64,000 bases of DNA from Symbiodinium natans. Taxonomy: Eukaryota; Sar; Dinophyceae; Suessiales; Symbiodiniaceae. Position 1 is the first letter of the stretch; every line of letters starts with the position of its first letter. Shown here in pieces: positions 23,300-35,538 of this stretch. The stretch is taken from the NCBI GenBank assembly GCA_905221605.1, contig CAJNDS010000533.1:54059-118058 (forward strand). The letters are read 5' to 3'. Made by a program: the position numbers and the translations under genes. Below the pieces are notes generated by a model, which worked only from the letters and a program-made list of their open reading frames with translations, made no database searches and was not told where the DNA came from.

Positions 23300-26200
23300 A
23301 CGACACGCGTACTACACGAACACTACAAATACCATCAGGTGACCACTCCTTTGTCGTCTGCGTGAGAAAAAGGGATACCCTCTGCATAGCTGCATCGACG
23401 CATCGGGAGAACCTGGAAGGCTGGTGGATTCCACTAGCTGGTTATGGGACGACAAGAATAGCTCGGGAGGGCACTGAAGTACGGAGTACCTTTTGGTGCG
23501 CCACTCCTGCTGTCAGGCCGCCAACGCCACGCACACTTCGAAAGAAGTCAGTTGAAAACGGGGGCCTCATGCACAGCCACAACGGCGGATGTGGCAAGGA
23601 GAAGGAATGTCTCCGGCCTTAGAGCCAGTGCCAAATCGTCCCTATAGGCTTGACTGGAGCTGGCCTTCAATGTCGACCTGGATTCATCTGGGTTCCAGAC
23701 TCGATAACTGTTAACTCTGCAAAGCGTCGATATTCAAATCCAGTACCTTGCTGCAATCCGAAAACAACATGTGGTGTTGCAACGGATCTCTGGGCTGCCC
23801 TGCAGACATCTTCCACCTTGACCTGCTCACAGAACCGGACATACTCTGCCATACTGTACTCCATACTCCATACTGCAGTCACTTCAGGCACTTTAGTCAC
23901 TTTGTGAACTGACAGAGGCCAATTGCCATCCAACTGCCCAGCCACATGTCCGGCCTTGCGAGCACGTCGCAAGTCGAGCATTAGCCATCCGGCCCTGGCA
24001 GTGCAGGCTTGATATATGGCTGGCATGGCCTGATTCGTACTTGGGCGATGGCAATCTGAAGCACACATTGATCACAGCCTGCGCACTCAAATCATAGTGG
24101 CAAACCATCGAGCGCCGCCTGGACAAAACCTGTGCTGCCAAGGTGCTGCTGCGAAAGGATAAAACGCCCCTTCGTCTGTTTGCCTCACGTGCAGCCGGCC
24201 CATAGGCCCAAAGGGTATGGTGACTGTGATTCTTCCCGCATTTTCCTGCCATAACATGTGTACGGATTTCCTTTGCTGTCATGACACCCAGCTCCCGAAC
24301 TTTCACGAATCAGCTGGCACACTCTCTTCCTTGGCAACAGTCGAATCGTCAGATCGACGCCGGGGCAAAGATATCTCAAACGGCTCGCACACCAAGGGCT
24401 CCGACGAGTCCAGCTCTGTCATGCGCAACCTTCAGCGCTGCAGGTGACAACCCACGACAACTCACGTGCTGAAATTCTGTTTGTACGGGTCGTCGTCAAA
24501 AGAAAATGGACGTGTCACTTGGGCCATTCATGCAGGATTCGACGACTGTCGAACGACGAAATGAAGACTGGAAGCCTTCTCTTAAGGGGTGCATTCCGAA
24601 TTTTTCTGCGCACCCTGTCACGCAGCTGCTTGCCAGGGGCGTTCGCCGTTGGAATTGTGCGAAGCTGCCGCTTTAATCCGCCGATGCCCCAAGCCTCTGG
24701 TGCTTGGCGTCTGAGAGCAATGTTGGCCTGCCCACCCTGATCCCTCCGAAAACCCGCTACACAAAGGGACGGATTTAACAAGGGAACCCGTCGGCTTTCT
24801 TGGCATGGTTTTCAAAGGTTCAAGGGACCCGGGGGATCTTTTTTTGAAAATGTAAGGGACCGCATGCTGGCAGTGACCAGCATGTTGCGCAATTTGCAAA
24901 GGTGGATATTCTGGGAGTAGGCTGAGGAAGACGAGTCATCAGGCCGTGCCAGCTAGGGTGCAAAGGCCAAGGCGGCACATGCCGTACTCTTGAAAATTAA
25001 CTATCATGAGTCCGGTGGTGCACACATGCGAGCAAGAGATTATTCATGAAGCAGCGTAGCTTTCCATATGAGCAGCCGAATGGATGAGCATCATGTTGCT
25101 GAGGTTCTGCGTCGTTGGAAGACTATAGTAATGGGCAGAATATTCTTCATTCTCCCCGTCCCTACGTGACCCCGTCCCTAACCAGATCTAGTTAAGCCTG
25201 GTTTTACTTCAGGCACTGTGACGGACGATGCTCAAAGAGATAAGGGACGGTCTAACGCTTGACGAGCATGGAAGAAGGCCACTCCATGGTCGGTGCGGGT
25301 TGATCACGAAGATGGAGCAAGCTGCTGGAGGGACTTGCATGCTCCGACATCCATCACCATGCTGGCAGATGTTCGGGCAGCCCCATGCAGAGGCAAAAGC
25401 ACCACATTCACTACATGCTGGTGTACCCCCCTCACGTGAGATCGGCCACATCAGAGAAAACTCGGTGGAGAGTTGTTTCCTCTTGCCCCTGTAGCGAAAC
25501 CTGTGCAGAAACAGCTTGTGCCTGCACAAGGCCATGATTCGGCAGCAGAAGTGCAAAGATCACACAGGCGCAAAGTGCGCTTGCCGCGTCGTGCTTCAGA
25601 GCATACTAGGCTGGCATCTTGGAGATGGGGCGAGAAGGAGCCGTGCAAGGGCAGCAGCCTACCTCATGCAAGTCGAACCTGCACGCGACGGCCGTGAATG
25701 CGGATGCTGGTCCGTTGAGGCTGGGCAACCGGCAAGCATTTCAGAGAAAGAAGCCCACCGCCTCGGAAGTCGGTTCGTGGGTCCTGCATGTCAGATCACC
25801 AGTTCTTTGTGAGTGCCTTTCGTTCGACACGCCACCACGAGCAGTCCTCGTCCTGAAAGCCCAATTCCTTCCATCTGTGGTCCCGTCGCCCTTATGTGAA
25901 AGCTGATCACAGTGATCACTGCGTCGCCTCCTACGTCACGAGATCTGCCAAGCCCCACCTTCTGGAACTTTCTCGATCTTGGTGCGGTTTTTTTCCAGCG
26001 GGGAGAGCGCAGGAGCAGCTGCCTGCAGGCCACGAGTCACATGCAGTGAAATGCAGTGAAAGGGGCAGAGTATGTCTCATGTGAAACATATGGCTGTGCC
26101 TTGAAGTATTCCTGGAGAAACGCCTGCGCAAAAACATAGAGCAGTTCGGCTTCTCAAGTCATGCTGGGGTGCTTTGTAGGCAGAGCGACAGTGAATGCGC

Positions 26201-26340
26201 CTCATGCTCCTGGGATGGTGCTTGCAGAAATTTGCAGCAAAGAAGCAGCTAGGGAGCATTCCAGCGAAAGCACAATGCAAAGCAAAGGCCAAAGGTAGTG
26301 AGCTGGACACTTGCAGACATAAAGATGCCAGGAGTCCCAG
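23300..26340. other. No assignable gene
   Basis: Many short frames occur on both strands with no recognisable motif. The blocks 23667-24306 minus and 25209-25906 on both strands are open for 90-140 codons but their composition does not favour a strand. A short run of repeated TCCATACTG lies near 23850-23875. Confidence 0.4.
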
Positions 26341-26349
26341 GCACCAGGC

Positions 26350-27141
26350 TCAAAGGGTACCAGCACCTACAGCGCCGCAACAGGTCGCAACTCTGCTTTT
26401 AAGACCAGAGACACTTTGCTCCAACACCTCCTGCTGGAGGTAGCCAATAATGATTTCCTCTCGAGGTCGCAGGCGATAGTCCTCCGCAAGTGGAATCGTG
26501 AGGCCCCTGCAAGTGCACAGTCCAAGGCTGTTTTCACATGGCAGTGTCCAGGTTGTTGGAAGGCTGCTCTGAGCAGCACGCTCCCAGCCAATCCTTGACC
26601 AGACAAGATCAGCTGAACCATTGTGGGCACACTTCCATTCATTGCCAAGAAGCAAATATGGACAACTCGGGCTTCGGAGGTTCAATAGCCGTGTAGGTAT
26701 TGATGCTGTCCGCCCTTGACGAAGATCCCCTGAGTTGCAAGCAGAATGCAAGCAGCTGAAGTGTCCCCCTTCTGTCAGTTTAGGAGCATAGCGGGTATTG
26801 CGGCTAAGAAACAAGAAAGGGACCATGGCCCAGCAAGAAGCGCTCTCGGCTAGGGCCAGTCGCTCTATCCACCAACAAACAGAACAAGGATTGAAGAACA
26901 TGCCCTTTGATACTTTTCTTGTGTCAAGTGCTCTACTTTCCTGGAATGCCTGAATCAGACGTCGTGGTCTGACTGTGCAGCAGCCACGGAAGAAGCCAAT
27001 GCAGGAGTCATGGAGATTCACGACAAAGATACGTACCAGACGGATGCAATCTTCTGCGGTCTTGTCCTGTTGCTTGAATTGTTGAGGCGGTATCTGAAGA
27101 CCTCTCGAGCTGTCAAGGCTTAGCCTGGACTGTGAAGCCAT
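26350..27141 (-). CDS. Long unidentified open frame (263 codons)
   Basis: This uninterrupted ATG frame is the second longest in the window after the one at 51747-53102. Its protein is Arg/Ser/Cys-rich with no domain I recognise, and a second minus frame (26367-26648) overlaps it with a comparably plausible segment (VQLILSGQGLAGSVLLRAAF). It may therefore be several exons in different frames plus readable introns. The minus orientation agrees with the neighbouring genes. A protein-level search would decide. Confidence 0.3.
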   Translation of the reverse strand: MASQSRLSLDSSRGLQIPPQQFKQQDKTAEDCIRLVRIFVVNLHDSCIGFFRGCCTVRPRRLIQAFQESRALDTRKVSKGMFFNPCSVCWWIERLALAESASCWAMVPFLFLSRNTRYAPKLTEGGHFSCLHSACNSGDLRQGRTASIPTRLLNLRSPSCPYLLLGNEWKCAHNGSADLVWSRIGWERAAQSSLPTTWTLPCENSLGLCTCRGLTIPLAEDYRLRPREEIIIGYLQQEVLEQSVSGLKSRVATCCGAVGAGTL

Positions 27142-27532
27142 GCAGTTGTTGCGGTCGGCGCAACAACAAGAACACTAAGAACACCATGATCTAGCATCTG
27201 GTGAGACTGTCCGCATATGACGACTGCTCTTTTGACATTGAACTTAATTGTCTGCTTATACTGCCTGGACAATCTTGCCGTTTTTAGGCTACACACCTTC
27301 AGCTCCTTCAGAGTGGCATGGCAATGAAATCCTGGTTCGCAAAGGACAACGGAAACGACTGGCACTTGCACTTGCCACATCGCGCCACATCCATGACCAC
27401 ACATCTGTGAGCAGATCTGCGAGCACATCTGTGAACACATCTGGGAAGGCGAAAGGCCAGGCCTGACAGGACTCCTTCGAAGCTGGCAGCTTGGGCATGG
27501 CATCCTGCTTGCTGGCAGGCTTGCAGCCACAC

Positions 27533-27650
27533 CCACCCACGCACCCACAAACACACAAACACCCACACAGAGACACACACACACACACACCCACCCACGC
27601 ACACAAACAAACAAACAAACAAACAAACAAACACACACACACACACATGC
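27533..27650. repeat. Compound (CA)n/(CAAA)n microsatellite
   Basis: CACCCACG-type repeats pass into (CA)n, then (ACAA)n at about 27602-27632, then (CA)n again. The Val/Cys-rich minus frames (27120-27684) are created by it. Confidence 0.95.
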
Positions 27651-27959
27651 GCAAAAGAAAACCAACGAGCATGTCGGCAGGCAAGGTCCCGTATCAGCTG
27701 CTTCTCACTGGCTGGGGCATTCTTGGCAAGTGGAATCCACCTTCGTGACTACACCAGCACTGCAAGACAGCTGTCTACGTGTACTCGAACAAAGCATTAG
27801 ACTCAACTGGCGCGATCTCGTCTCTCTCTTCTCTCTCTCTCCTTCACTTAATGTGCCACATCGTGTCCATAGCACTCAGTCGGCCTTGTGGTAGTCTTTC
27901 CCCTCGAAGCAAGCCTGAGATGATGCACCTACTGGTACCGGAACCCACTGTTGGATACT

Positions 27960-29226
27960 GTTAGCACATACCACTCAGTCGGCCTTGTTGACTTCATGCC
28001 GCTGGACTTCAGCACCACGTCAGACCTGCATTCCAAGTCGCAACTGGCGGAAGCCACGCCAGACACTATGAATCGAGTGCCCGGCGCACTCCTTTGGAGG
28101 ACATCACTACCGTGATGAGACCTTTCAGGGGGTCTGTGTCCAACAAGCACTGGAAGCAAGTTTCAGACAGGCGCGCATGTCATGTACAGGCACCCGGTGG
28201 GTCGAAATCTCTTGCCAGTGGAGCTTGGACTCAACAAAGTTGAGGCCTTCCGGGACTTGGCCGAACTGATGCCGGCACTTTATTACACAGATGGCAATCG
28301 AAGGCCGAAGCTACTGCAAAATCTCTCATGTGATCTGATCTCTCATATGTGTCACCGGTAGCCTGTCGCCTATATCTTGAAACGTGTCTGTCTCAGCACA
28401 GCACCGCATGTGACTGCGACCATCACCGATGCCATGCATAGTGTGACCCTGGATGCCCTGCCTGTCGATGAGATGGCGTAGGTCTAGAGGTTGTGGTGAG
28501 ACGCGACCCGGCATTGTCTGGCACGGCAGTCACGGCAGTCGGAAAGAAAGCACACTCACTTCATCAAAGCCTGCCACTTCGCTTCTCAGGCCAACATTGT
28601 TTTCATCTTGCACAGTTGCTGACGGGTCCTTCGCCCAAGTCGGAGGTGGAACACCGCGAAACGAATCTTCTGAAATGCTCTTCATTGGCTAAGTAGGCGG
28701 AAGTATGTGAAGACCGTATACTGGTTCCACTGCGCAATACAGCCGAGTTGTCCTCTCTATCTCGCCCCATCCTCACGCACAAGCATACAATGATGAGTCG
28801 ACTGTGCTGATAATCCCCCAATGAGTAGGGCTGCCACATCTGCCGCTCACGTTGCCCCAGGAACCCACCGATCTCCATGGGTCCACGGCGAAGGGCCGTG
28901 ATACGGACCTAAGCTTTGCACTGAGGCTAGCGTTCTTCCAGACTTGTTGTTGCTTCCTGGCCTCAGAGAAATGGACGTCGTCCTTGTCCCCTTGCGTAGA
29001 ATTGTAAAAGGCGATGGAGCCTGGCAATGGGTCGGAACATGTCGAACTTCTGCCAAAACAAATGAAACCAGGTCTGGTGAAGTCCGGCCTTTGTTCTTTT
29101 TACAACGAAACTTCAGGTGGACTTTCCGATTCTGAACCTGAGTGCTCAATGAATGATAAAGTTGAATCATATAGAGCACATCACGTCTACGACATCAACT
29201 GTGGGTTTGGCTTCTGCCATGAGTAA
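27960..29226 (+). CDS. Candidate plus-strand gene, unidentified
   Basis: Several plus-strand stretches look like exons: LVDFMPLDFSTTSDLHSKSQ (27977-28110), HVMYRHPVGRNLLPVELGLN plus a following helical LNKVEAFRDLAELMPALYY (28160-28325), TATITDAMHSVTLDALPVDE (28408-28475), FIKACHFASQANIVFILHS (28558-28617), and a long hydrophilic frame to a stop at 29226 containing EHVELLPKQMKPGLVKSG. Gaps between them are intron-sized. I recognise no family. If real, this is the only gene in the window running against the minus-strand direction. An alternative is a retroposed or decayed copy. Confidence 0.35.
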
Positions 29227-29299
29227 ACTCAGTAAACTGATGTAACCTGTCTACCACTTCAACAATAGGCCAGGCTGTCGTCCTCAAAGACCTTGCCAA

Positions 29300-32200
29300 G
29301 TTGACCCTAGCTCGGCAGACGCAGATGACTGTTTGGGGGTAACGGACCGCGTTGAACTATGTTTAACTAACAACAGGGTCAGTCGATGTCAGGCGGGCCC
29401 CCCTGTTTGTTAGGATTGCTGGGTTGAAGGGTTTCTGAAGGGCCACCACAAGGGACCGCAAGAGCATCCTTGAGTCTGGAATGAAAGTAGTGAAAAAATG
29501 GGGATTGCCTGCTTTGCATGGAACCTGTATCAGGGGCGATTCTGGGTTGTGTCTCTTGTCCTGTGTCATTCTCTCCCTTCTGTCACCCTCTTTCATTCTG
29601 TCCTGTTGCCTCATCCTAACAATCCTTGCCTTTCCCATTTCTCGCCCGTTTTCGCGCTAAAGTAGTTGTCTTCCCTTTTCTGTTCTCCTCCTGATCTCCT
29701 CCTGCTGCTTTCTTCGTCATTCACAATGTCGCTTCCCGCTTTCTGGGACTACTCTACCTTTCCTGGTTCTTTCAAGGTTCCTAGTAGACTTCGTAAAAGC
29801 CATAGCCTTGCGTTGTCAATTCGAAAAAGTTGGTTTGGATCATTTCCGTCGGGTGGGCCAGCGTAGCGAGTGGGCATACCATAGTTGATTTCAGATTACT
29901 CCGCAGTGATCTTGTAATTGAATATGACAGTCCCGCTTATACATGTGCAAACAGTCGTCTACGTCAGTCCGTGTCGTTTCTTATCGGGTTTCCTTCCTGC
30001 ATTCTTCTTTGGCTAGATGAGGAAATCTGTCACCCATGTACATATATATGTATATGTATATATGCAAGTCATGTGCTGTCTGTGTCATTCCTCTCTTATC
30101 CCAAGAAAAGTCTGTCATTTTCAATGCTGCTTATTCATAAGTTAACCTCGTTAAGTTCTTCATTGTTTGTGATATAGCCAGCAATCTCCTTGATGACATC
30201 TACCACTTTGCCATCGTATCAAAGAATCAAAACACGTTTCTTGTATCGTGTTTCTATTAACTTGGTTGTCATGGTTGCTTACTATTTTGTTTCGATATTG
30301 CTGTAACAAGTGTTCACGCCATCACTCATCATTAAACGACGTACGATAACAAGCTTTAGTCTCTGTATGGATGTCTCCATTGTAATAGGTATCTTGACCT
30401 TAACATGTGTCTTAACATTTTCTTGTTTGTCGGAAAAGGGCTTAAATTAACATTGAGATATAGTTGAGTGTTTCAACTCTCTGGCACAGTCCTTTCTATT
30501 GTATCTATACATTATTCTCTGAAACATTCAGATTTAAACTGTTTAATACTCTGCAAGCTTCACAGTCCACATAGTTGTATTGCCAACTTGTTAATGCTGT
30601 TGCCAGGTATGTGTGTGTGTGTACACACAAACATTGCGTTGGTTAAACGTGCATTCAGCACACGTACTCACCTTGCGTTAATAATGGCTTTACTTTCAGC
30701 TTTATCTAAGAACGTTGAATGCCCCAGTCATTTGTCAAATATATTATTGTTTTAAGACAATCACCATCCTTCAGTAGCTTTACACCAAGACATTTAAACC
30801 TAAAAGCCATACAAAACTGTCATATCTGTCATTTATACCATTTCTAAGGTAATCTGTACAGCGTCAAAACCTAAATGCATCTCATTAGACTTAATGGTAT
30901 GTTCAAGATGTCACAATAGTTTCATGCATTCAAGTTATTACTTCTTGTCGTTCCCTATGACAATAAACTAAACGGTATAAGTGTGGAGTTAGCATACTAA
31001 ATGTGCTAAATCTTCGAGACTCAACATAACATGGCTATGGGTGATATCGCGCCGTTCATCTATGGTACTCTTCATTCTTGGTTTCATATTACTTTCGGAC
31101 TTGTCAACCATGTTCTCCAAGCGCGTTCTTTCTTATCGTTTGAAGTTCTGAGCTCGAATTCGCTGACTATACCATACATCTGGTAAGACCTTCACATACT
31201 TCTTTCCGGTATTTCCTTCAAAATCACGTTCTCAGTACATCTATAGAAAAGGGTTCTGTTGTTGATTATGTCTTTGTGAAACGAGTCATTTTATGGCTTC
31301 TGCGCTGTCATTTGCTCCCGGCTACTTTAAGGCATTGTATATGTCTTTCAATATGTTTCTAAGGGTTCAACACAGTATTCGCAATTACAAATGATAAGAC
31401 TTGTTTTTTCTAGCCCCTTTTTGAAGAAAAGGAGCTTGACTAACAAAGGATGCATGATACTAAGTGAGCTTGCCTTTTTAAACTTGACTAACAATAAAAG
31501 TATGTCAAGCACCCTTATACTGAAGATATAAACTGGAAGGTGCTCGAACGACGACCACTGAAAGTTATAAGCGTCATCGCAACTTGTGGAACTGAAGGGA
31601 TGTAAACCAGTTGACTTTAACAGGATGAAGAAGCATGCAACAAACTGATAGCTTTTTGCAACGCGCAGGCGCAAGAGCTCAGAGCGATCCAGGCTACGTA
31701 CGCTTGAAGCTGCACCGAGAGTGTAGGAGAATTCTTTTCTGCGACCTTGCAACGCTACTGAATGTAAGACTGGTTAGCTGGGGAGGAGTTTATCATGATT
31801 AAGGATGTTTGTGTCTCTTGTCTTTTTGAGAGCAGCTCGCCCTTCTGACACCTAAGATCATTTTTTTCGATGGCAGACATCTTGAGGCGATCTTTCGGCG
31901 ACAAATCTTTCGGTGACGAAGTATACATGAGTTGAGGATAACTTCGTGAGATCCCAAGCGTTAACTAAAGATGCCTTCTGGTGTTGTAGTTGAGACGTTC
32001 TCTGTTCTCGGGGTCAAAAGGTTCGTTTCTTCCCAAAAGGTTTAATGCTGTTGCGTACGTTTCCAGGAGCCAATTGGCCCTGGGTTTTCCCGATCTTCTC
32101 ATACGTTCAATCCTTGGGTAGTAGTAAGTACTTGTTTCAAAAAATTACCCGCCGTAATGGGTCTTCCACGTTGGTTCGCAAAATAGGTCCTAGTAGTTTG

Positions 32201-32390
32201 CACTTCGGGAGCCTCCAGTTTCCGAGAACTTTACCACTTAGACTTGGACATTGCGAGATATCTGTAGCATTTCAACTACTATTCTGTTTGAGTAAGAACG
32301 GTCAAGAAATGCAGGGGGGATGTGTAACATTCTTCTGTAACCCTTCATTTGAATAGTTCGTCCTGTGTTAGTTGAATAGCCTCTAAACCG
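29300..32390. other. AT-rich block without recognised genes
   Basis: From about 29600 to 32390 base composition drops from roughly half G+C to clearly AT-rich, with many stops in every frame. The longest frame (31348-31752 minus, 134 codons) has no motif I recognise. A short (TATATG) run lies at 30040-30065 and a (TG)n run near 30610. The left edge is fairly sharp near 29600; the right edge meets coding-like DNA near 32400. Confidence 0.6.
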
Positions 32391-32394
32391 TATA

Positions 32395-34107
32395 ATAATG
32401 TACTTCGTCGTATCGAATGGAAGACTTGTATTTTCCAGTTGGCTGTCGTTTTGGCACGGGCTCAAAAAAGCTTGAATTTATTGCACCTTCCTGTTGCGTC
32501 TGCAAGCCTGCCGTTGATTTCTCCTTTATTGTCGACATTACCTGCAATAACGTACCCAAGTAAGTTGCAGAATTTTCTGGCAGTGTATCTAATACCTGGT
32601 ATAGGCTCGCGCTGTTCCGCCGACTGGAGTCTATCTTGAATATCTGTTTCGCAAGGTGCGATACTTCTTGAATACGATTCAGCAGCGCCGCCCAATGCGT
32701 CCGGCGGTATCCTCCAAGGTTCGACGTAGCTGTTGGCTCTGACGACGAAGCATCGACTTGGCGGTTGAAGAGTAAGAGGGGGATGACGAACTGGGCCGAG
32801 ACGACGGGACGGCGGACTGAATCCGGTCATCCTCCTTGGCGCTTGTCTCCTCGCTGCGCGCATCATTGCCCTTCACAGTATTTGTCTTAGAATCCATAGC
32901 ACGGCCCACATCTCCAGTGTCGCGGCGTTCCGTAGCACTCATGGCTGCATCTGTGCTTTCTTTGCCCGGCTGTCGGCTTGCGTCACAATGTCCGTGGCAT
33001 CTTGAACACTGCCGCCGTAGTAATTTTCCATCTCCTGGATCTGATCTGTCAATGCACGTTTGCCTCCCTGCGCATCTTGCGCTTGGACGAATCAAGTTTA
33101 TGACATAATGTAAGGAACGCACACGCGGACCATCTGGCTGTCGTGTCTGCGACAGCATCTCGCACATCACCGCAAGACTGCAAATTACGACCCGCAAGCT
33201 TGAGCTGCCTCCGCGCATTGTATATCGTGACGGCCACTTCCTGCACGGTGACGGGCTGGTCTAGCCCTTCTGTTCAGGGTTTAGAGTTTAGGGTTCCGGG
33301 TTCTCCCAAGCACTCTGCCCTTGGAGCTTCGCAAGGACGGGGCTCGCACGCGGAGCATCATCTTTTGCTGGCAAAACGTCCGAAACCGACGAGGAACAAG
33401 GAACCCCCCCCCGAAGCACAGGTCCTGGACGACTCATCCCCTCCCATAATATCGCATACTCCAGGGATTTTAACGTTTCTGAAGGTGATCCAGTCGCATA
33501 TTGTGTATTCCGCTGCATGTAGCATCTCGTCATCTGAACTTCGGGCGGCTGCCGCGGCAATTTCCAACCGTCTCGCGGTTGCCTGAATCTTCCGACCCAT
33601 GTTCGCTCTCGATTGATGAGTTCCTTGGTGCCGTTAACTAACTTCACAATACATGGAAACGACTTTCGGTTTAGGTTAATTTAGAGCCTAGAGTAGTCAA
33701 CATGCGTATGCGTGTGTGTCGTGCGCCATCGCTCGTCGAGTTGCATTGCGTGTCTCCCACCGCACACCGATTTCAGCAGTTGCTCTATGCATTTGCTCAA
33801 GTGTCGCCGAAAGCGGGCTGCAACAAGTCATCGCTGAAGCGTCTGCGCAGGAATGCACAGACGCTTGCTGGCAGGGACGCTCGGGAGCCCTGACACGCAA
33901 AGCCAAATAGTGGTGCTCCGCCTCCAGCGCCTGCATGGACGTCAGGGCAGAGCAGTACTTCATCAGTTCACCACCACTGGCTGCACGAGCACTGCTAAGG
34001 CGCGGCTCCTCCATCGCAGTGATGACAATCTCTGGGACGCCACTTGCATCACCCCAAACTGCAGAGCATTTCGGCAGCTGGGTCCGCTTGCGGTTGCGAG
34101 AGGCCAT
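32395..34107 (-). CDS. Unidentified spliced gene encoding a helical hydrophilic protein
   Basis: A start ATG at 34107 opens a frame MASRNRKRTQLPKCSAVWGD that runs to 33697. Downstream exons follow with AG|G acceptors: RRLEIAAAAARSSDDEMLHA (33440-33582, after TTCAG), EVAVTIYNARRQLKLAGRNL (33130-33246, after GTGCAG), ALTDQIQEMENYYGGSVQDA (32945-33072, after CGCAG), a Ser-rich stretch near 32700-32860, and LYQVLDTLPENSATYLGTLL within 32395-32780. The pieces are mostly helical and charged, with no domain I know. Splice-acceptor style matches the rest of the window, so it behaves as a host gene although it abuts the AT-rich block. It starts just inside a telomere-like tract at 34200. Confidence 0.5.
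33262..33305 (+). repeat. Short TTTAGGG-like piece inside an intron
   Basis: GGGTTTAGAGTTTAGGGTTC lies at about 33276-33296, in the G-rich orientation on plus, between two exons of the unidentified gene. Confidence 0.6.
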
Positions 34108-34194
34108 GAGGAGACTAAGGATACGAAAGGCTATGAGGGAACTAACACTCCAAATATAGGGCGTCCGAGCCCGAGCATCGGTGATGCAGAGCGG

Positions 34195-34400
34195 TGGGGT
34201 TAGGGTTTGGAATCTGTTTTGAAATTGAAGGGCGTTCGGGCCTTAGGGTCGGGAATGGGTTTTAAAACCGGAACCCAACAACTCAGGGCCCTTAGGGCGG
34301 GCTGGGCCTGAGCACATCGATGATAAAGAGCGGTGGGGTGGGGTTTAAGTTTTGGGCCGTAGGGTTTGGAATCAATTTCAATCGTATGTCAACATGTTCT
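34195..34400 (+). repeat. Degenerate TTTAGGG-like tract, G-rich orientation
   Basis: Repeated GGGGTTAGGGTTTGG, GCCTTAGGGTCGGG and GGGTTTAAGTTTTGG variants. GTGATGCAGAGCGGTGGGGT and GATGATAAAGAGCGGTGGGG are near-copies about 140 bp apart. Orientation is opposite to most telomere-like tracts in the window. Confidence 0.6.
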
Positions 34401-35000
34401 CTCTTTCGTCAAGTACGCGTATCTATTGAGTTCGCTATTTCTGTTCTTTGTCTTTTCACATTTGTGGTTTTGATTATGTCGCTGCTTGGTTTGTCACTTT
34501 TCTTTCTGTTCGATGTGTCAACCATTCCTCGCTAAAGTCAATGCATGTCGTTCTTTATCTATTTCCTTCGGTCGGCAATCCTGATTGAAAGCGTCCTTCG
34601 TTCTTTTCTTCACTTCAGTACTAGCTTGTGTGGTACTTTATTGGTCGCTTTCCTTATTTCTGCATTTAGTTCGTTCTTTCCTTGTTCATATGAGTATTCG
34701 TATTTCCTTCTTTTCTTTTTCTTTATTTATTTATGTCTTTATTGATTGCTTTCTGTCGTTCATTATTTCTTTATGTCTTTATTTCTGTCTTTCTGGCTGT
34801 CTTTTTCCTGTATCTATTTCTCTCTTTCCTTAGTTCTTTATTTCTTGCTTTCTTTGTTTCTTCATGTTTGTTGTTTCATTTCTTTTTTTCTTTCTTTCGT
34901 TCTTTCTGTCTTTCCTGCATCCTTTTCTGTCCTTCTTTGGTAGTTCGTTGTTTCTCTCGTTCTATCGCTCGTTCTTTCTTGTCAGCCTTTCCCTTGACAA
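34400..35000. repeat. Pyrimidine-rich TTTC/CTTT tract
   Basis: The plus strand is strongly T- and C-rich (CTTTCTTTGTTTC-type). Plus frames encode Phe/Leu/Ser-rich hydrophobic runs (34545-35125) that imitate membrane proteins and are rejected as genes. Confidence 0.75.
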
Positions 35001-35008
35001 ATCAGCCC

Positions 35009-35009
<1 letters not shown>

Positions 35010-35093
<84 letters not shown>
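35010..35093. repeat. Homopolymer of 84 C
   Basis: An uninterrupted run of C as given in the sequence, at the 3' end of the pyrimidine tract. Poly-Pro and poly-Gly frames across it are artefacts. Its exact length may not be reliable. Confidence 0.85.
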
Positions 35094-35164
35094 ACCCTCC
35101 CAGCCACAAGAAAGTCCAAACGTAGAACAAAGCAACAAAGGACCAAAAGAAACAGGGGCTTGCT

Positions 35165-35345
35165 CAAAACCGCCGCCCTGAACCCTACTCAACCCCAAAC
35201 CCTGCGATGTTTTAAAAACCAAAGTCACAGTGTCGTTTCCACAGATGACGGCCTTCATGGTACTTCTTCATAAAATTCATAAACAACCTAATTCGCAACG
35301 GTTTGCCTCCAGGCCCCTTTGAACCTTAGGGTTCAAACTGCGCTC
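35165..35345. repeat. Diverged telomere-like tract
   Basis: CCCTGAACCCTACTCAACCC and CCAAACCCTGCG at 35175-35205, and CCTTAGGGTTCAAAC near 35325, are weak remnants. No gene is visible between 35000 and 35530. Confidence 0.5.
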
Positions 35346-35538
35346 TAATGTTTGCAAAAAACTGTCGCCCGGGATCCTTCTTGCTTTGACGGGAGGGGTG
35401 GTCTAGAGCTGCAACTCCTGATACGGAAGAGGAAGCAACGTCGCTATGCTTATTAGGATACGCGGTTTGTCTTACGGGGAAAGTTAATTGTGTGCTCTTT
35501 GATCTCTTTGCACAGGTCACATCAGGATGCCGTGCATG

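Noticed and set aside
23064-23387. Cys/Val-rich frame
   Set aside because: It reads the (CA)n microsatellite.
34545-35258. Apparent membrane and polyproline/polyglycine proteins
   Set aside because: They are produced by the pyrimidine tract and the run of 84 C.
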